A stretch of DNA of 64,000 bases from Chloranthus sessilifolius (Eukaryota; Streptophyta; Magnoliopsida; Chloranthales; Chloranthaceae): NCBI GenBank assembly GCA_021018995.1, contig CM037584.1:150739317-150803316 (forward strand), in the 5' to 3' direction. The notes under the pieces are model-generated. The model had not been told where the DNA came from and ran no database searches. It was given only the letters and a program-made list of their open reading frames with translations. Position 1 is the first letter of the stretch; every line of letters begins with the position of its first letter. The position numbers and the translations under genes are program-made. Of the stretch, positions 47,691 to 60,031 are shown piece after piece.

Positions 47691-48935
47691 AGGTGTGGAT
47701 ACGCATCCCTTATATCTGACTCGCATTCCCAGATGGCCTCCTCCGATGAATGATTTCGCAACCATATGAGCACTAAAGGAATTCACTTGGTACGGAGCAC
47801 TAGTTCTTTCCGATCGAGGATCTGCACTGGCTCTTTCGTGATAGTCAGATTCTCTTGGATCTTGATGGGTTGGTGATCTAGGAAGTGAGTCGAGTCATTC
47901 ACGTACTTTTGTAACATCGATGCGTGGAACACATTGTGCATACCAGACAATTGCAACAGTAGAGCGACTCGATACGCAACCTCGCCAACCTGTCTCAGTA
48001 TTTTGAAAGGTCTAACAAAACATGAGCTTAGTTTTACACGCTTCCCAAAATGCATTATGCCTCTTGTGGGCAAAATTTTGATGAACACATTGTCCCCAAC
48101 CTAAAATTCCACACTTATTCATTTGCGGTTGGCATAGCTCTTTTGGCGCTCTGTACGACTCTCAACCTCTCACGAATTAATTGAATCACTTCGATAGTGC
48201 TTTCAACCACTTTCGGACTCAATAAGAGTCTCTCTCCAGTTTCCTCCCAATTGAGCGGAGACTTGCATCTCCGATTGTATAATGCTTCAAATGGTATCAT
48301 GCCGATGCTCGCCTGGTAGCTATTATTATAAGCGAATTTGATCAGGGGCAGAAGCATATCCCATGATCCCTGGAAGTCAAGCATACAGGCCCGAAGTATA
48401 TCTTCAATTATCTGATTCACCCTCTCGGTTTGCCCATCGGTCTGAGAATGAAAGGCGAACTAAAATCTAATTTAGAACCCATTCCTTCTTAAAAACGTTG
48501 CCAAAACTATAAAGTATACAGAGGGTCTCTTTCTGATACGATGCTGGCAGGTATGTCGTGCAGCCTGAAGATTTCCTTAAGGTACAACTCTACAAGATTA
48601 CTGATTGTATATCTCATGTTGTATGGCAGGAAGTGGGCTGACTTAGTCAATCAATCAACGATTACCCAGATAGCATTGTGCCCTTTCACTGTTCTCAGTA
48701 ATCCAAGAATGAAGTTCATGATATGGCTTCCCATTTCCACTCCGGTATGGGCAAGGGCTGTAATATACCCTAAGGGTTTCATTGGTCTACTTTCACCTGT
48801 TGGCAAACCAAGCATTTGGACACATACTCCGCAACTTTTTTCTTTAAACCTCTCCACCATAAATTCTTTCTCAAATCCTAGTACATCTTGGTACTCCCAG
48901 GGTGGTATTAGATGGAATAATTGTAATCTTTAAGG
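47691..48935 (-). pseudogene. T2 integrase and chromodomain, degraded
   Basis: Readable minus-strand pieces: WVIVDRLTKSAHFLP-like start truncated near 48651, MNQIIEDILRACMLDFQGSW, YNRRCKSPLNWEETGE, SSCFVRPFKILRQVGEVAYR, QKYVNDSTHFLDHQPI, then VQILDRKELVLRTK and a broken chromodomain (about 47695-47790). Stops and frameshifts are frequent. The match to T1 is strong at protein level. Confidence 0.75.
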
Positions 48936-49399
48936 AACTCCATCTATGTCCTCTGCCTCAAATTCAAATCTTTTTGAGTGAATAGGTACTTGAGACTTTT
49001 GTGGTCGGTGAATATGTCAAATGTTTTACTGTAGAGGTAATGCCTCCAAATCTTCAATGCGAAGATGATTGCTGCTAGTTCAAGATCATGAGTTGGGTAA
49101 TTCTTCTCATAGTCTTTGAGTTGTCGTAAATCATATGCGATGACTCGTTCATTTTGGTTAAGCACACAGCCCAATTCATTGTGTGATGCATCGCTGAGCA
49201 CCACAAAACCTTCACTACCTGATGGTATGGCAAGTACTGATGCGAAGGTTAACCTCTTCTTGAGCTCCTGAAAGCTCTATTCACATAGTTCGGTCCATTC
49301 AAACTTGACATTCTTTCTCGTGAGCTGAGTGAGTGGCCTCAAAATTTTGGAGAATCCTTCAACGAATCTCCTATGATATCCGGCCAAACTCAGAAAGCT
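48936..49399 (-). pseudogene. T2 RNase H
   Basis: [20 protein letters not shown] (Asp), [20 protein letters not shown] (Glu) and [20 protein letters not shown] (Asp) are open in one frame (48944-49204). The connection segment ([18 protein letters not shown]) precedes it with stops. Confidence 0.82.
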
Positions 49400-50200
49400 T
49401 CACACTTCTGTAACCGTCTTCAGTTGTTCCCATTTCACCACAGCCTCAATCTTAGTTGGGCCTATGGTTATGCCTGCCTCAGAAATGACATGCCCGAAAA
49501 ACCTTACTTGTTCTAGTAGGGACTCACATTTCCTTAGCTTCACATACAACTGATGATCACAAAGCGTTTGAAGAGCGATACACAAATATTGTTCATGTTC
49601 CTCTCTCGTCTTAGAAAATATGAGGATGTCATCTATGAAGACAACCACACATTTGTCAAGATGTGGTCTGAACACCGTGTTCATTAGATCCATTCGTCAA
49701 CCCATATGGCATCACTAGGAACTCATAGTGGCCATATCTTATGTGGAATGTTATTTTCGAGATGTCTTTGACCTTGATTTTCAATTGATGGTAACCTAAC
49801 CTCAAGTTGATCTTTGAGAAAAATTTTGCATCTTGTAACTAATCGAAGAGGTCATCAATGCGAGAAAGTGGATAGCGGTTCTTGATCATCAACTTGTTTA
49901 ATTAACGATAATCAATGCAAAGTTGCATAGAACCATCCTTTTTTACGAAGAGAACTGGTGCTCCCCATGGAGAGACGCTTGGCCTAATGAATTTTTTATT
50001 CAAGAGCTCTTGGAGCTGCTCCTTAAGCTCTTTCAACTCTGTCGGTGCAATACGGTATGGTGCCTTTGATACCGGCTCGGTGCCTGGAGCCAGATCAATA
50101 TCAAACTCGACTTCTCGATCCGACGGTAATCCAGGTAAGTCATCAGGAAACACCTTCGAAAATTCACATGCAATGGGAAATTCACATGCAATCGTGTGGC
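49400..50200 (-). pseudogene. T2 reverse transcriptase (Tekay-like), frameshifted
   Basis: [20 protein letters not shown] and LCIDYR, then in another frame [15 protein letters not shown], then VVVFIDDILIFSKTREEH with the catalytic Asp pair. Frameshifts lie near 49900 and 49690. Confidence 0.85.
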
Positions 50201-50575
50201 TTGGATAGTGGATAAGAAAGGCACTATGCATGACTTGATGCCATAGAATCGGAAAGGTTTCCTTGTCGGAGAGCGAAACGTGACCACTTTTCGAAGACAA
50301 TCCACGCTCGCATGGTAGGTTGATAGCCAATCCATGCCAAGGATTGCATCAAATCCTTGCATGTCCAAAATGATTAGATCGACCATGGTTTCATGGTCCT
50401 CTATCGGGACAACTATTGACCGGCAACTGTTGTCGGTAACTATTGAATCTCCTGTTGGAACTGACACCATTAGAATGTAGTCTAACGGTTCTGAAATGAT
50501 ACTCAATTCAGCCACAAATTGAGACATTATAAAAGAATGTGTCGATCCTAGGTCTATCAGAGGCTATGCCTTGTG
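50201..50575 (-). pseudogene. T2 protease
   Basis: LIDLGSTHSFIMSQFVAEL holds the active site as D-L-G-S. It is followed by [20 protein letters not shown] and [17 protein letters not shown], all typical of Tekay-like proteases. The domain is mostly open in one frame. Confidence 0.8.
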
Positions 50576-50740
50576 TTGACAAATGTTACTACTCTGGTAC
50601 ATGCGCAAAGTACCTAAATTTTATGCATGCAATTTTAGTTAAGTGTATGTGCAAGGTGTCATGACACTTATGAAGTGTTAAAAATTAAAATAACTTCTAA
50701 GGTATTTCATAAACTAAATATAGAGTGATAACTTAACAAT

Positions 50741-52000
50741 TCAAAATGAAATTATACCTTGGATAATTTCATTTGTTGCTTGTGCGTCATGTGCTGAAAC
50801 GACAAAGTTACGACCCTGAACTGTGGGTCGGAAGGTCCTCTGAGTAGGTGCCGAAGTCGCCTGTTCCTTCTTCGCTTTGGGGCAGGCTCTAATCATATGT
50901 CCTTGCATGCCACACCTGAAGCATGCACCTGTAATCCACCTACACTTCTTTGTCTTATGCCACTTCTCGCATCTTACGCACATTTCACCCGGTGTTGATG
51001 AATAGGTGCGTGAATCTTGTTGCACCCGCGACGTTCCCGTCGTAGTGGGGTTTGCAGGACAGAAAGGTCCTATTGATGCTGGCATAGTCGGTACAGATAT
51101 GGAGTCTGAGCAAATTGCCAATGTGTTGGCATCAAAAACCTCGATTTCTTACTTGCCTGCTCATGGGGGTACGCATGTGCCCGACCTACCTTACTTTTAT
51201 TTTGTTGGTCTTCTCTTATACATGTTTTCGATATCTCGTTCGGCTATAAGGGCTAGGCTCATGATTCTAGCATAGGTCTCTGCCTCAAATAGAGAAATTC
51301 TCTCTTTGATGTTAGGCCTCACACCACGCTTAAACTTTTTGGCATTCATAAGTTTTATGGCCACGTGCTGAGGAGCGAATTTGGAGAGCCTAGTGAACTT
51401 GGCCTCATACTCGCGTACAAACATCCTATCTTGCTCCAGTGCAACAAACTTGACTTTTCACTGATCTCGGATTACCTTAGGGAAGTATTTCTCGTTGAAT
51501 GTCTCCACAAACAGTGCCCAGGTCCATGGCGCATTTGGAATCTCTTCTACCATGGTCCTTTCTATCGAATCCCACCATGGGTCAGCTTCTCCCTCTAGCT
51601 GGAAGGAAGCCTAGCTAACCTTCTCTTCTTCGGTACATGGAATCCACCGAAGAATCTTCTCAACTTGGTTTAGCCACTTTTCCGGTTCAAGAGGATCGGC
51701 CTGACCATAAAAGCTAGGAGGTTTCATCCTCCTGAACCGCTCAAACCCTGAAGGTTGTTGTCTCTCTATAAGCCAAGCTGTCTACTAAGCCATTGTATTA
51801 ACCATGGTCTCCAACAGCTATCTATCCTGGCTGTCGTTCTTTCCTCCTCCTGGAGGAATGTCATTGTCGGCACTGTTCCCTCCTCTCAAGGGAACACGGT
51901 TAGCCCCGGTGGCTATTCCTTCACCACCCGATGTTCCTTCATCACTCGGTGTCCTTCTATTTCTTGAGGACCCTCGGTCTTCTGCGTGGGGCCATAGCGA
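50741..52000 (-). pseudogene. T2 gag
   Basis: A start near 52000 (MAPRRRPRV) soon shifts frame (TGANRVPLRGGNSADNDIPP). The core FVREYEAKFTRLSKFAPQHV and FKRGVRPNIKERISLFEAE is followed by Cys-His motifs CVRCEKWHKTKKC and CFRCGMQGHMIRACP, the latter a complete CCHC zinc knuckle. Several frames are needed. Confidence 0.8.
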
Positions 52001-52271
52001 TCTATCATGATCAAAACATAAGTTTTAATCAGTATCAATCGTGAACTTTAGATTACCTAAGATAACCTAGAACTTAGAGTCTATGCTCTGACGAAATCTA
52101 ATGTCATAGTTCTGATATCACTATGACACATAGTGTCACAATTGACCCGCTCTTATGATGTCACACGGACCTAAAGTCGTGTTCTCTGATACCAACTGTA
52201 ACACTTGGTGTTACGGTTGACTCGCACTAATATCGTATATAGGACCTAATACCATAGTCTCTGATACTAAC
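52001..52271 (-). repeat. T2 leader with tandem PBS/LTR-end modules
   Basis: TCTGATA followed by an LTR-end-like TGACAC/TAACAC/TGACGC block starts at 52111, 52185 and 52260, so two complete modules of 74-75 bp precede the functional LTR junction. The 52185 copy is a better initiator tRNA-Met PBS (minus strand TTGGTATCAGAG) than the terminal one (TTAGTATCAGAG). Confidence 0.7.
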
Positions 52272-54756
52272 TATGACGCCCCAACTTTTCCCCCTACACG
52301 AATATCCGAGAAAAGCCGGTCTGTCATTGAATCCAATGCTCAATGATCACACTGAACACTGAATTCTCTGATACTATCTGTGATGACCCGATCCTCCCAA
52401 CACGGATTTCAGAGAAGACCGGTCCATCTTTTGGAAATTAGAACACATCGATATCATATATGAAAGCGGACAATCAGAATAGATATCATGTGAATATGGA
52501 AAAACAAAGATGCAGATATCAAATGGCAACAACTAGAATTTCTATATACATATAGAGCACAAGTAAATCCAAATAAACCACCAGTGACAATTAACCATCA
52601 CCTAAATTGTGGTGCAATATACAAAGGAAATATACACAGAGACCAGTGACGTAAGTGTATCAAGTCTCAAATTGCAAAAGTCTACACTATACCAAAACTA
52701 GACCAAGAACTAAGGATAGAAATCCTCTAGCTGAAGATCCTTATTCCTCTGGTACGAAATCAGGATCGCCCTGAAGTTCGGGATCCTGCTAAGTACCTAC
52801 ACTTGTGACATATGATGTCGGGATGAGCTAATAGTCTAAGCTTAGTACAGAAAAGATCAATAGCAAGTACATTTCATATCATCAAGGCATAGATTCAAAG
52901 ATCATTAATCAGAAAAAAACTCAGATCAAAACGGAGCTAAATTCCATAAGCTAATTTATATTGAAAGCGACTACTGAGTTCAAAGGCGCATTCATATCAA
53001 CACAGAGTTTACAGAAATCTTAAATGTAAATCACACGGTCTAAAGTGAAGTTTTCACATTTGATTGTGTCAAATCTGAATAAACATGCAGCTTTTACTTA
53101 ATGCCTAACTTAAGCTTTTCAACTTAAAAACCTCCAATGCATATAACATTGTTGAGTCAAATCTCCAATGGGAACCCCCTTGACCATTGTTGTTCAATTG
53201 AACAGTTTTCACAAAGTGCGGTTGATCCGCCTTACGAATAACAAATCACGGATTAATCGTCATGCCCGTTCAAAATACAATTGAGGGATTCGTTCACAGG
53301 AACCTTAAATCAAAATGCGGATTTTCTAATACTAAGTGACAAAAAACATAATTAATGGCTAAACTTTTCACATACATAGTTCGAAGCATACGGAGTTCTT
53401 ATTCGGAATTCAAATACAAAGTTCATATACAAATTCGGAAACGATGCAATGTACAAAGTTCTGATTCATAGTTCGGATTCAAAATTCAAAGAGTTCAAAG
53501 GGCAATTCCTCCATGAATCCATGGTTAAAAATCAGAATGTAACTGTGCATTGAGTTTTCTCTACCTTAACCTCGAAATTGAACAGAGCAATGCAAAGATC
53601 CTATTGGCATCCTCTAGCACTCAATCTAGATCACAATGATCAATAGCCCCATATCATTAACAAAGGAGTCGAACGACTCAATACATTCTCAAGCTTTCCC
53701 AAAGAAAATACCAAGACAGCCAAAAACAGGGTAAATTGCGCGAGCGCTCTCCAAAATCACGCAAGCGATTTTGGCACTTCCTATGGCACTTCAAAATTTG
53801 CGCGAGCGAATTTTACCAAAGAAAATCTGCCTAAAATTTGAGGAAAAATCGCGCGAGTGATTTTTTCTACAAATCTTTCTCCTTCTTTTTGAAGGCATAT
53901 CGCTCAAGCGATATTCAATATGCGCGAGCGATTTGGGATTCGCGCGAGCGATTTTGTGTGATGCAGAATCTTCTTCTTCTTTCTTCCGGGCTCATTTTTT
54001 TTTAAATTTCAAAATGAACTCAATCACACACCACACATCTATCATCCTAAATTTAGGACAGTAAATTGGCACGATAACACTATGAAACTCACCTTCTTAG
54101 GTCGCGTACACGAAGCTTGAGACAATCGTTCAAAGGGGGTTATGGGGTCACACTTGTGAAACCTCACGGCATTTGATATCAAATGAAACTCCACTCTAAT
54201 GCGCAATGATCTTTAGCTTTTAAGCCATGCAACGATCTTCACACTTACTATGGTCGACACGCGTTTGCTCTACGATACTTGCACGTTCAAAAACACGTTC
54301 TCTCTTTCTTTTCAATTTCAACTAATTCAAAGCTTGGAGGTTCCTCGCGGTTGGAATCAACACGGAACAGTCGGAACTACGAGAATCCTCGCGACGAAGA
54401 AGCTTGAGGAGATTTGGGTTTTAAAAGAGGGTTTGGGAAGAAGGATGATAGCTTGCTCTCTACTCCTCTCACAAATATCTTTGATATTAGTTTCAAATGG
54501 GTTTTGTCTCCTTTTATTACTTATGGGCTTCATCTGGTGTTAAGTAGTCACATCGTGAGTCGGTGTACGTAACAATACAAAATAATGCGGTCTAGCTTCA
54601 CTTACACACCAAATCTTTCAGCATTGATACTCTCGCTAAGCTTATGGCTCTTTTCACATGGCTCAACATATTTACTTTTGCACCACTGTACACAATTGTT
54701 AGACCCGAACACTCAATCGGGTGTAATTCGGGTTCGGAATTTTTTGGGATGTTATA
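52272..54756 (-). repeat. T2 5' LTR (right copy)
   Basis: On the + strand it starts TATGACGCCCCAAC and ends GGATGTTATA. A further PBS-like module begins at 52367 inside it. It diverges visibly from the left copy throughout. Confidence 0.85.
53737..53954 (-). promoter_or_regulatory. TCGCGCGAGCGA-type cluster in T2 right LTR
   Basis: TTGCGCGAGCGCT, TCACGCAAGCGATT, TTGCGCGAGCGAATT, ATCGCGCGAGTGATT, TCGCTCAAGCGAT, TGCGCGAGCGATT, TCGCGCGAGCGATT. The last three repeat at 20-21 bp. Better preserved than in the left LTR. Confidence 0.6.
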
Positions 54757-54761
54757 CGAAA
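54757..54761. repeat. T2 target site duplication, right
   Basis: CGAAA, identical to 44557-44561. Confidence 0.85.
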
Positions 54762-55343
54762 AGACTCAAAATGAACTAAAATCAATAAAAATAGTTAAAA
54801 TAACAACATAAAGAGAACTAGCTAAGGTTGGCCGATCTACTCTTTCAAAAGTGATTTTTATACAAAAAATACACGGGCTTGATTTATTTAATATGTCGGT
54901 ACGCAATGAGATTTGAAAAGAACAAGATGAATTGATAAGTACCCATCTCTTGAAGCGTGATTGACAGATCAGCGGCGATTAGGGTAAAAAGATCGACATT
55001 CCACGTGATGACCCATATAAGATTTCTCCTTCTTCTTCCTCTTTGATCTTGATGGTGGGAATTGATCACGGTGGTTCTTTGTGAAAAACATGCAAGATTT
55101 TAGGGAAAATATTAGGGAGATTGAGAAGAGATGGGTTGAAAAAGAAAGGTTGCGACTGCTAGGGATTCTTAAGAGAAGAAAAAAAGAAGAGACTCCTAGG
55201 GTTTTTAAAGAAGAAACCCTAGGATTTTTGAAGAATAAGGGACTGCTAGGGTTTCTTAAGAAAAACAAAACTGAAAAGAGATTTGTATAACTTGAAAAAT
55301 AAAGTTTTCTCAAATAAGATAGGTTCCAGAGTGGAGCGTTACA
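54762..55343 (-). repeat. Probable LTR fragment of an older element
   Basis: The right end reads GGAGCGTTACA, so on the minus strand it begins TGTAACGCTCC, the usual start of chromovirus LTRs in this window (TGTAACAGCC, TGTGACGCC). It contains repeated CCCTAGGGTTTTTA-like leader sequence. The partner end was not found. Confidence 0.4.
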
Positions 55344-56300
55344 ACTAAGTAGTATAGTGCAAACACACATCTAACACCATAAATAAGGTTTAAAAAAATC
55401 CGGATCGTTATAATAGAAGATGATGTTGGATTTTAGGATGCCCTCACCTTCGGTGCTTCAATTCCTTTGATCGCCCTAGTTGTCGTGGCTGCTATGGTCT
55501 GAGTTTCGATCGCGATGTAATAAGAGTTTTAATCAAAGAGGGAAGACACGGCAGAGGCTATGCGTATAATATAAATGTTGTGGTTTTACACAAAACTATT
55601 TTGATTAAAAGTTTTCGGCTTTGAATTTTGTATTATGGCTCGTGGCGTCAAATCTCGGCCGATTGCGATCCAAATTAATTTGGACCGTTTGGGCACTTTT
55701 TGAAATCTCATGTGAACTAAAAGTTATTATTAGGTACGATGCGGGAGTACCATGTAATCTGATAGTATGGTCACTTTTTGAGATTTGTATCATTTGTACC
55801 GTCTTATAAGGGGGCCATGATTTAAAGGTCTGGGATGTCAAATATTGAGAAGAAAAATTATCTTTATAATTTCAATCAAAGCAGTCAAATATTATCTAAA
55901 TTTTGTAGTTATCATACAAATTCAATTTTTATTTATTATGTTTTCATTTTGTAATTTTTTATTTTTTATTTTTTAGCTCGAAAACTTTCGTTTAAGGATC
56001 AGCCGAACAGATCCACCTATCTCAATCCCTATCGGTTTTAGGCTGGCTCCTGATGTCGGTAGTGGGTATTTGAAACCAAAATGGAAATTACCAAAGAAAT
56101 TTTCTTTGAATATGGGTGGGTTACCGAAGTAAAGACACATGTCACATTAGCAGAATGGAATATTTTTTAAGTGCCTTACAAACATATCTATATCTTAAGA
56201 GCTTTAAAACAAGTGGAACCAAATATTTTCACTTAGTTGCTTTTAAGATGTTTATCACCTTGTTCATATAGTTTTTTTGATAAAAACTTGGAATGAGTTT
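55344..56300. other. Unassigned, AT-rich, possibly LTR-derived
   Basis: No domain-bearing frame. CCGGATCGTTATAAT near 55400 could be another degraded LTR start on the minus strand. The rest shows nothing identifiable. Confidence 0.4.
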
Positions 56301-56740
56301 AATATAAATGGCTTTGAAATACGACTGCCCAAAGCCGTCTTATTTTAAAAATAAGAAGATCTAAAACTATTTTCACGTCCGTTCTTTTTCAGGCGTCTTA
56401 AATATATAAGACGGTCTGAAACCGTCTTATATTCCTTAAATACAATGGTAGAAAATGACTGTTTTCGGCCGTCCTAATATAAGACGGTCCGAGACCGTCT
56501 CATATTAACCATTGAAGACAGTTATCGACCATTTAATAAGACAGCTCATGACCATCTCTAATAAACCGTCTTTTCTTTAGAGATGGTCATGAACCGTCTT
56601 ATTTATTATATCAGACGGTCCTTTATGAATTGTCCTATTTGAATGACGGCACAGATAGGACGGTCTAAAACAGTCATATTTTTTAAATTTTGGAAAAAAA
56701 AAATTTTAAAAATAAGACGGTCTTAGATAGACTTTTTTTA
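56300..56740. repeat. Inverted GACGGTC repeat region, possible DNA transposon subterminal sequence
   Basis: Many copies of AAGACGGTCTGAAACCGTCT-type inverted units (TAAGACGGTCCGAGACCGTC, AACCGTCTTTTC, CAGACGGTCC, GGACGGTCTAAAACAGTC). Such AAGACGGT arrays commonly lie near the ends of plant CACTA-type transposons or related MITEs. No terminal inverted repeat, transposase or target duplication was identified, so the class is a guess. Confidence 0.45.
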
Positions 56741-56925
56741 AAAATTGTAATAAAAAAAAATATTTATAATTCTGGGTAGGGCCTATACCACAGAATAATC
56801 TGCTCATCCATCAAAAAATTATAAATGGACATAAAAAATACTTCATAGTAAAACCATAATTTATCCTGCTTAACCAACAGAAAACCACAATTGAGTATAA
56901 AAAAAAATTTACTCCTACAAATTTA

Positions 56926-56926
56926 C

Positions 56927-56986
<60 letters not shown>
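56926..56986. repeat. CA/TA microsatellite
   Basis: A CA run (56926-56948) passes directly into a TA run (56949-56986). Confidence 0.95.
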
Positions 56987-56991
<5 letters not shown>

Positions 56992-59879
56992 TAGTGGGGC
57001 CTGCACGTGCGGGCAATATATTTATAATGATCTTAAGGACTGGCAAAGGAAAATGGCCTCTCGTTCGATAACATGTACAAAGGAAATATTCACATTGCCG
57101 AAAAGGACCTACCGTTCGATAACATTCACAAAGGAAATACTGGTATTTTGGAATTTAAACAAATATTAGTATTTAAACAAATATGTCTTCTACTACATCA
57201 AAATGAGAAAAAGGCACAAAAAATGTTAAATTCAAAAATTCTATCATCTTATTTCAAATACCCATACCTGGAAATCACCAGTTTTGGAACATCTCACAGT
57301 GATCCAATGAACTCCAATCAGATCATTGAAACACATTATGCATATATACATACACATATATGCAAGTTATCAAAATTGATTACCGTATGTATGAATCTAT
57401 TAGAGCTGCATAAGTCACGATGTTATATTCATCGGGGAAAAACTCGAATATTGTTGTAGCGGAAGAACACGTTCTTGCAAAACCTAACCTGCAAATCAAA
57501 TTGGAGATCAGATTTAATCCTAAAGCAAGATTGGCACAAACAAAAAAGCAATAAGAAATTAGCATAGATCTCATATTTATCATAAGAAGATCTATACATG
57601 ATAATAATTTATTATAGTAACCGACATTGACATGATCCCTTTCTCCTCTTGAAGTATCTACCGAAATGTTAGTCTAGTTAATTGCAATAAGATACAAACC
57701 TGCAATAGTAAATGGAATTTCTAGCTCATAAAATGCTTCATATAAATTTGAAGGGTAAGGATTTTTTCAGTAAATTAAACATTGTTTAATCATTTATTTT
57801 GTTTTCTCATACTTGCTTTTAGTTCGAACCCACAGAATCTTGGTGCACCTCCGCCAAACACCATTGATTGCTTTGAATCAGACGATGGAATCCATTTCTC
57901 CCCAATCTTACACACGCTGGATCTTTAGACCATGAGAGTCATAATAGTGTTGCAGTGATCTGTTTGCAAAGTTCGCTTGGTTAATCGTACATCTATGTCA
58001 AGCACTTATAAAATTCAAATCCAAAAACTTTCAAGACATCTGCTGCATGGCACACAACACAGATTCTGTATACCAATAACAACATATACAAAAACCCAAT
58101 TGCCTTTTAATTATAAGATTTTCAAATCTTATAACTATAATTTTCTAGTAACATGTCTACTAAATCTGCGCTACAACATAAAACGGCTGCCAGGGAATGC
58201 TTCCATTTTTCATCTTTTAGGCCATTTGGAAAGAGATAAACAATAGAACCTTTGAGGGAAAGGAGCAGAGGTCTTTGAGTATGATTAGAAAATTCATTTA
58301 GAGAGTTATCAGCTGGGCAGCATCGGCTTTGCAACTGAGCTCTTTTTTACACTGGTGCCTTTCATAGCCATATCAAATCTAGTGTTGATAGGGCACCGTG
58401 CAATAGCCATAGCGTTGCTGGGGAGGTGGTTTCATGGGAGACAATGAAAGTAACACTTTTTTCAGTAACAGCGAAGCAAGGCTTCAAGCTGGTGAAGTTG
58501 GTACTCAGTCTTTGTTTTAATATCGGCGATGAAAACATATTAAAAAGCCAAAAGGGCATCTCGAAACTATCAATGAAGACCTCCCTCTGGCGGAAGGCAA
58601 AAAGGCTACTCAAAAATTCGGCGAAGGTAATGTTGGCTTGGATCAATGGTATAGCCCCTTGGAGACACAGTCACCTAATGGGGGTTTGGCAATAATTCGG
58701 CAAGGTTAAAACTCGGGAAAATTCGGCAAAATTTGGCAAGTTCGGGAGAAATTGGAGAGAAAAAGATAAAAAATTAACAAGAGTAAAAAATTTCAAAAAC
58801 ATAAAAGTGCACGATTTATTGACAAAAATTGTGAATTATTCATACTTCAGTCACGGATTATTCGTGAAATTTTTAAAAACACACCATTTTTTGAAAAATC
58901 GCAAATATTTCAGGATTACTTTGTAGAATTTGGTGACTGCTTGGACATATATTTATCATTTCGACTCTATTTGAGAAGCTTTGACTGGTAGCTATATTGT
59001 CTTTAATCTATAAGATCTGAAAACTGCATTTTACCTGGCCATTCTTGTGGCTCACCTAGCCATTCTTTAATCTATAAGATCTGAAAACTGCATTTCTCTT
59101 AGTGACCACTACCCATCTGAGGGCTAACCACCAATCTCCAATCTTCTTTTCCTGTAATGAACCATGTGTTAGATGCAATTAATGCAGATGTAAGTATGTA
59201 TCCTTGAATCAATAAACACGAATGCATTAGTGGTCATTAGTGGAAGTCGTAGTTGAAAGAAGCACTTTATATGAATGACCAAGCTACTCTATTTGGCATA
59301 TTATACCACGTCAAGCCATACTTGCAAAGTTGCAGGGCTGAGTGAGTAGTCTGCATAACCATGTCACCTATGCAAATATGTCAAACTCAACTATTTTAGT
59401 GTGGAAAATGCATAAGATAGTGCAGTGCCTTGAACAATTTTTAGCAGACAAATAATGAGCATAACAAATGGAGTGAATAAACATTGATACCAACAATACC
59501 TAAAGCAAATAGAAAGAATTGAAAGACACAGCAATAGCTAACCATTTTTCAATCAATTGTTCTTATTACTAATTTACGCCTTACGAGAGCTATGTAATGA
59601 CGTAAACCAGCTAAATAGCTTAGAAATTATGAACAGGGTAGGTTGTGTGCATGCTACAAAAGGTGTTTTCGTGGGGTATGGGGAGAGTACAGAGGACATA
59701 GGCATTAGGATCTTATTTTCTTGTTGTCTCAGAGTGTTGGATTATGAACCTGCATGACCAAAATTTCTCATTCCCAACGTAGCATATTACTCTATAAAAT
59801 AAAGACTCACGCTTTTTGGGAGGTTGAGCTTAACCCTTACCTAGTCAATAATGGGAACAATTTTGCCAAATACGTCTCC
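56987..59879. other. Unassigned intergenic sequence
   Basis: No supported gene. A palindromic GCACGTGC sits at 57003-57010. Around 58440-58690 there are moderately long frames on both strands without a recognisable domain. A 32 bp direct duplication is listed separately. Confidence 0.5.
59000..59095. repeat. Short direct duplication
   Basis: A 32 bp sequence starting TCTTTAATCTATAAGATC is present at 59000-59031 and 59064-59095, separated by 32 bp that itself contains TAGCCATTC/TGGCCATTC repeats. Confidence 0.85.
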
Positions 59880-59899
59880 TAAAATTAATCACCAAAGGT

Positions 59900-60031
59900 G
59901 AGTCAGGATGACAGAGTCCTAATGGTGTAGAATCCATGAGCCTAACTCAACCTCACAAAACTGGCTTGTAAGGTGAGGTTTGCCTCAAGTGTATATATAT
60001 ATCCCAAGGCCATTGACCTACGCAATGTGGG
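59900..60031. repeat. Possible dispersed plant repeat end interrupted by E3
   Basis: AGAATCCATGAGCCTAACTC, CTTGTAAGGTGAGGTTTGCC and CGCAATGTGGG resemble a module often seen at the ends of dispersed plant repeats. This is from memory of similar sequences and not verified. E3 is inserted right after GTGGG, its presumed target site. Confidence 0.35.

Larger units (their letters stand above)
44562..54756 (-). mobile_element. T2: older Tekay-like chromovirus without extra ORF
   Basis: A 10.2 kb minus-strand element is bounded by CGAAA duplications and two LTRs of about 2.5 kb that differ by many substitutions, so it is clearly older than T1. Gag, protease, RT, RNase H, integrase and chromodomain remnants are present, all frameshifted. 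Only about 550 bp separate pol from the polypurine tract, leaving no space for an aORF. Confidence 0.88.

Noticed and set aside
57380-57583. A minus-strand frame with NIVTYAALIDSYIR, reminiscent of a pentatricopeptide repeat
   Set aside because: Only about half a repeat unit is seen, with no second repeat, splice structure or neighbouring coding sequence; chance similarity is likely.
58426-58695. Open frames on both strands around 58.4-58.7 kb
   Set aside because: No recognisable domain, frames overlap each other, and no promoter or splice context supports a gene.
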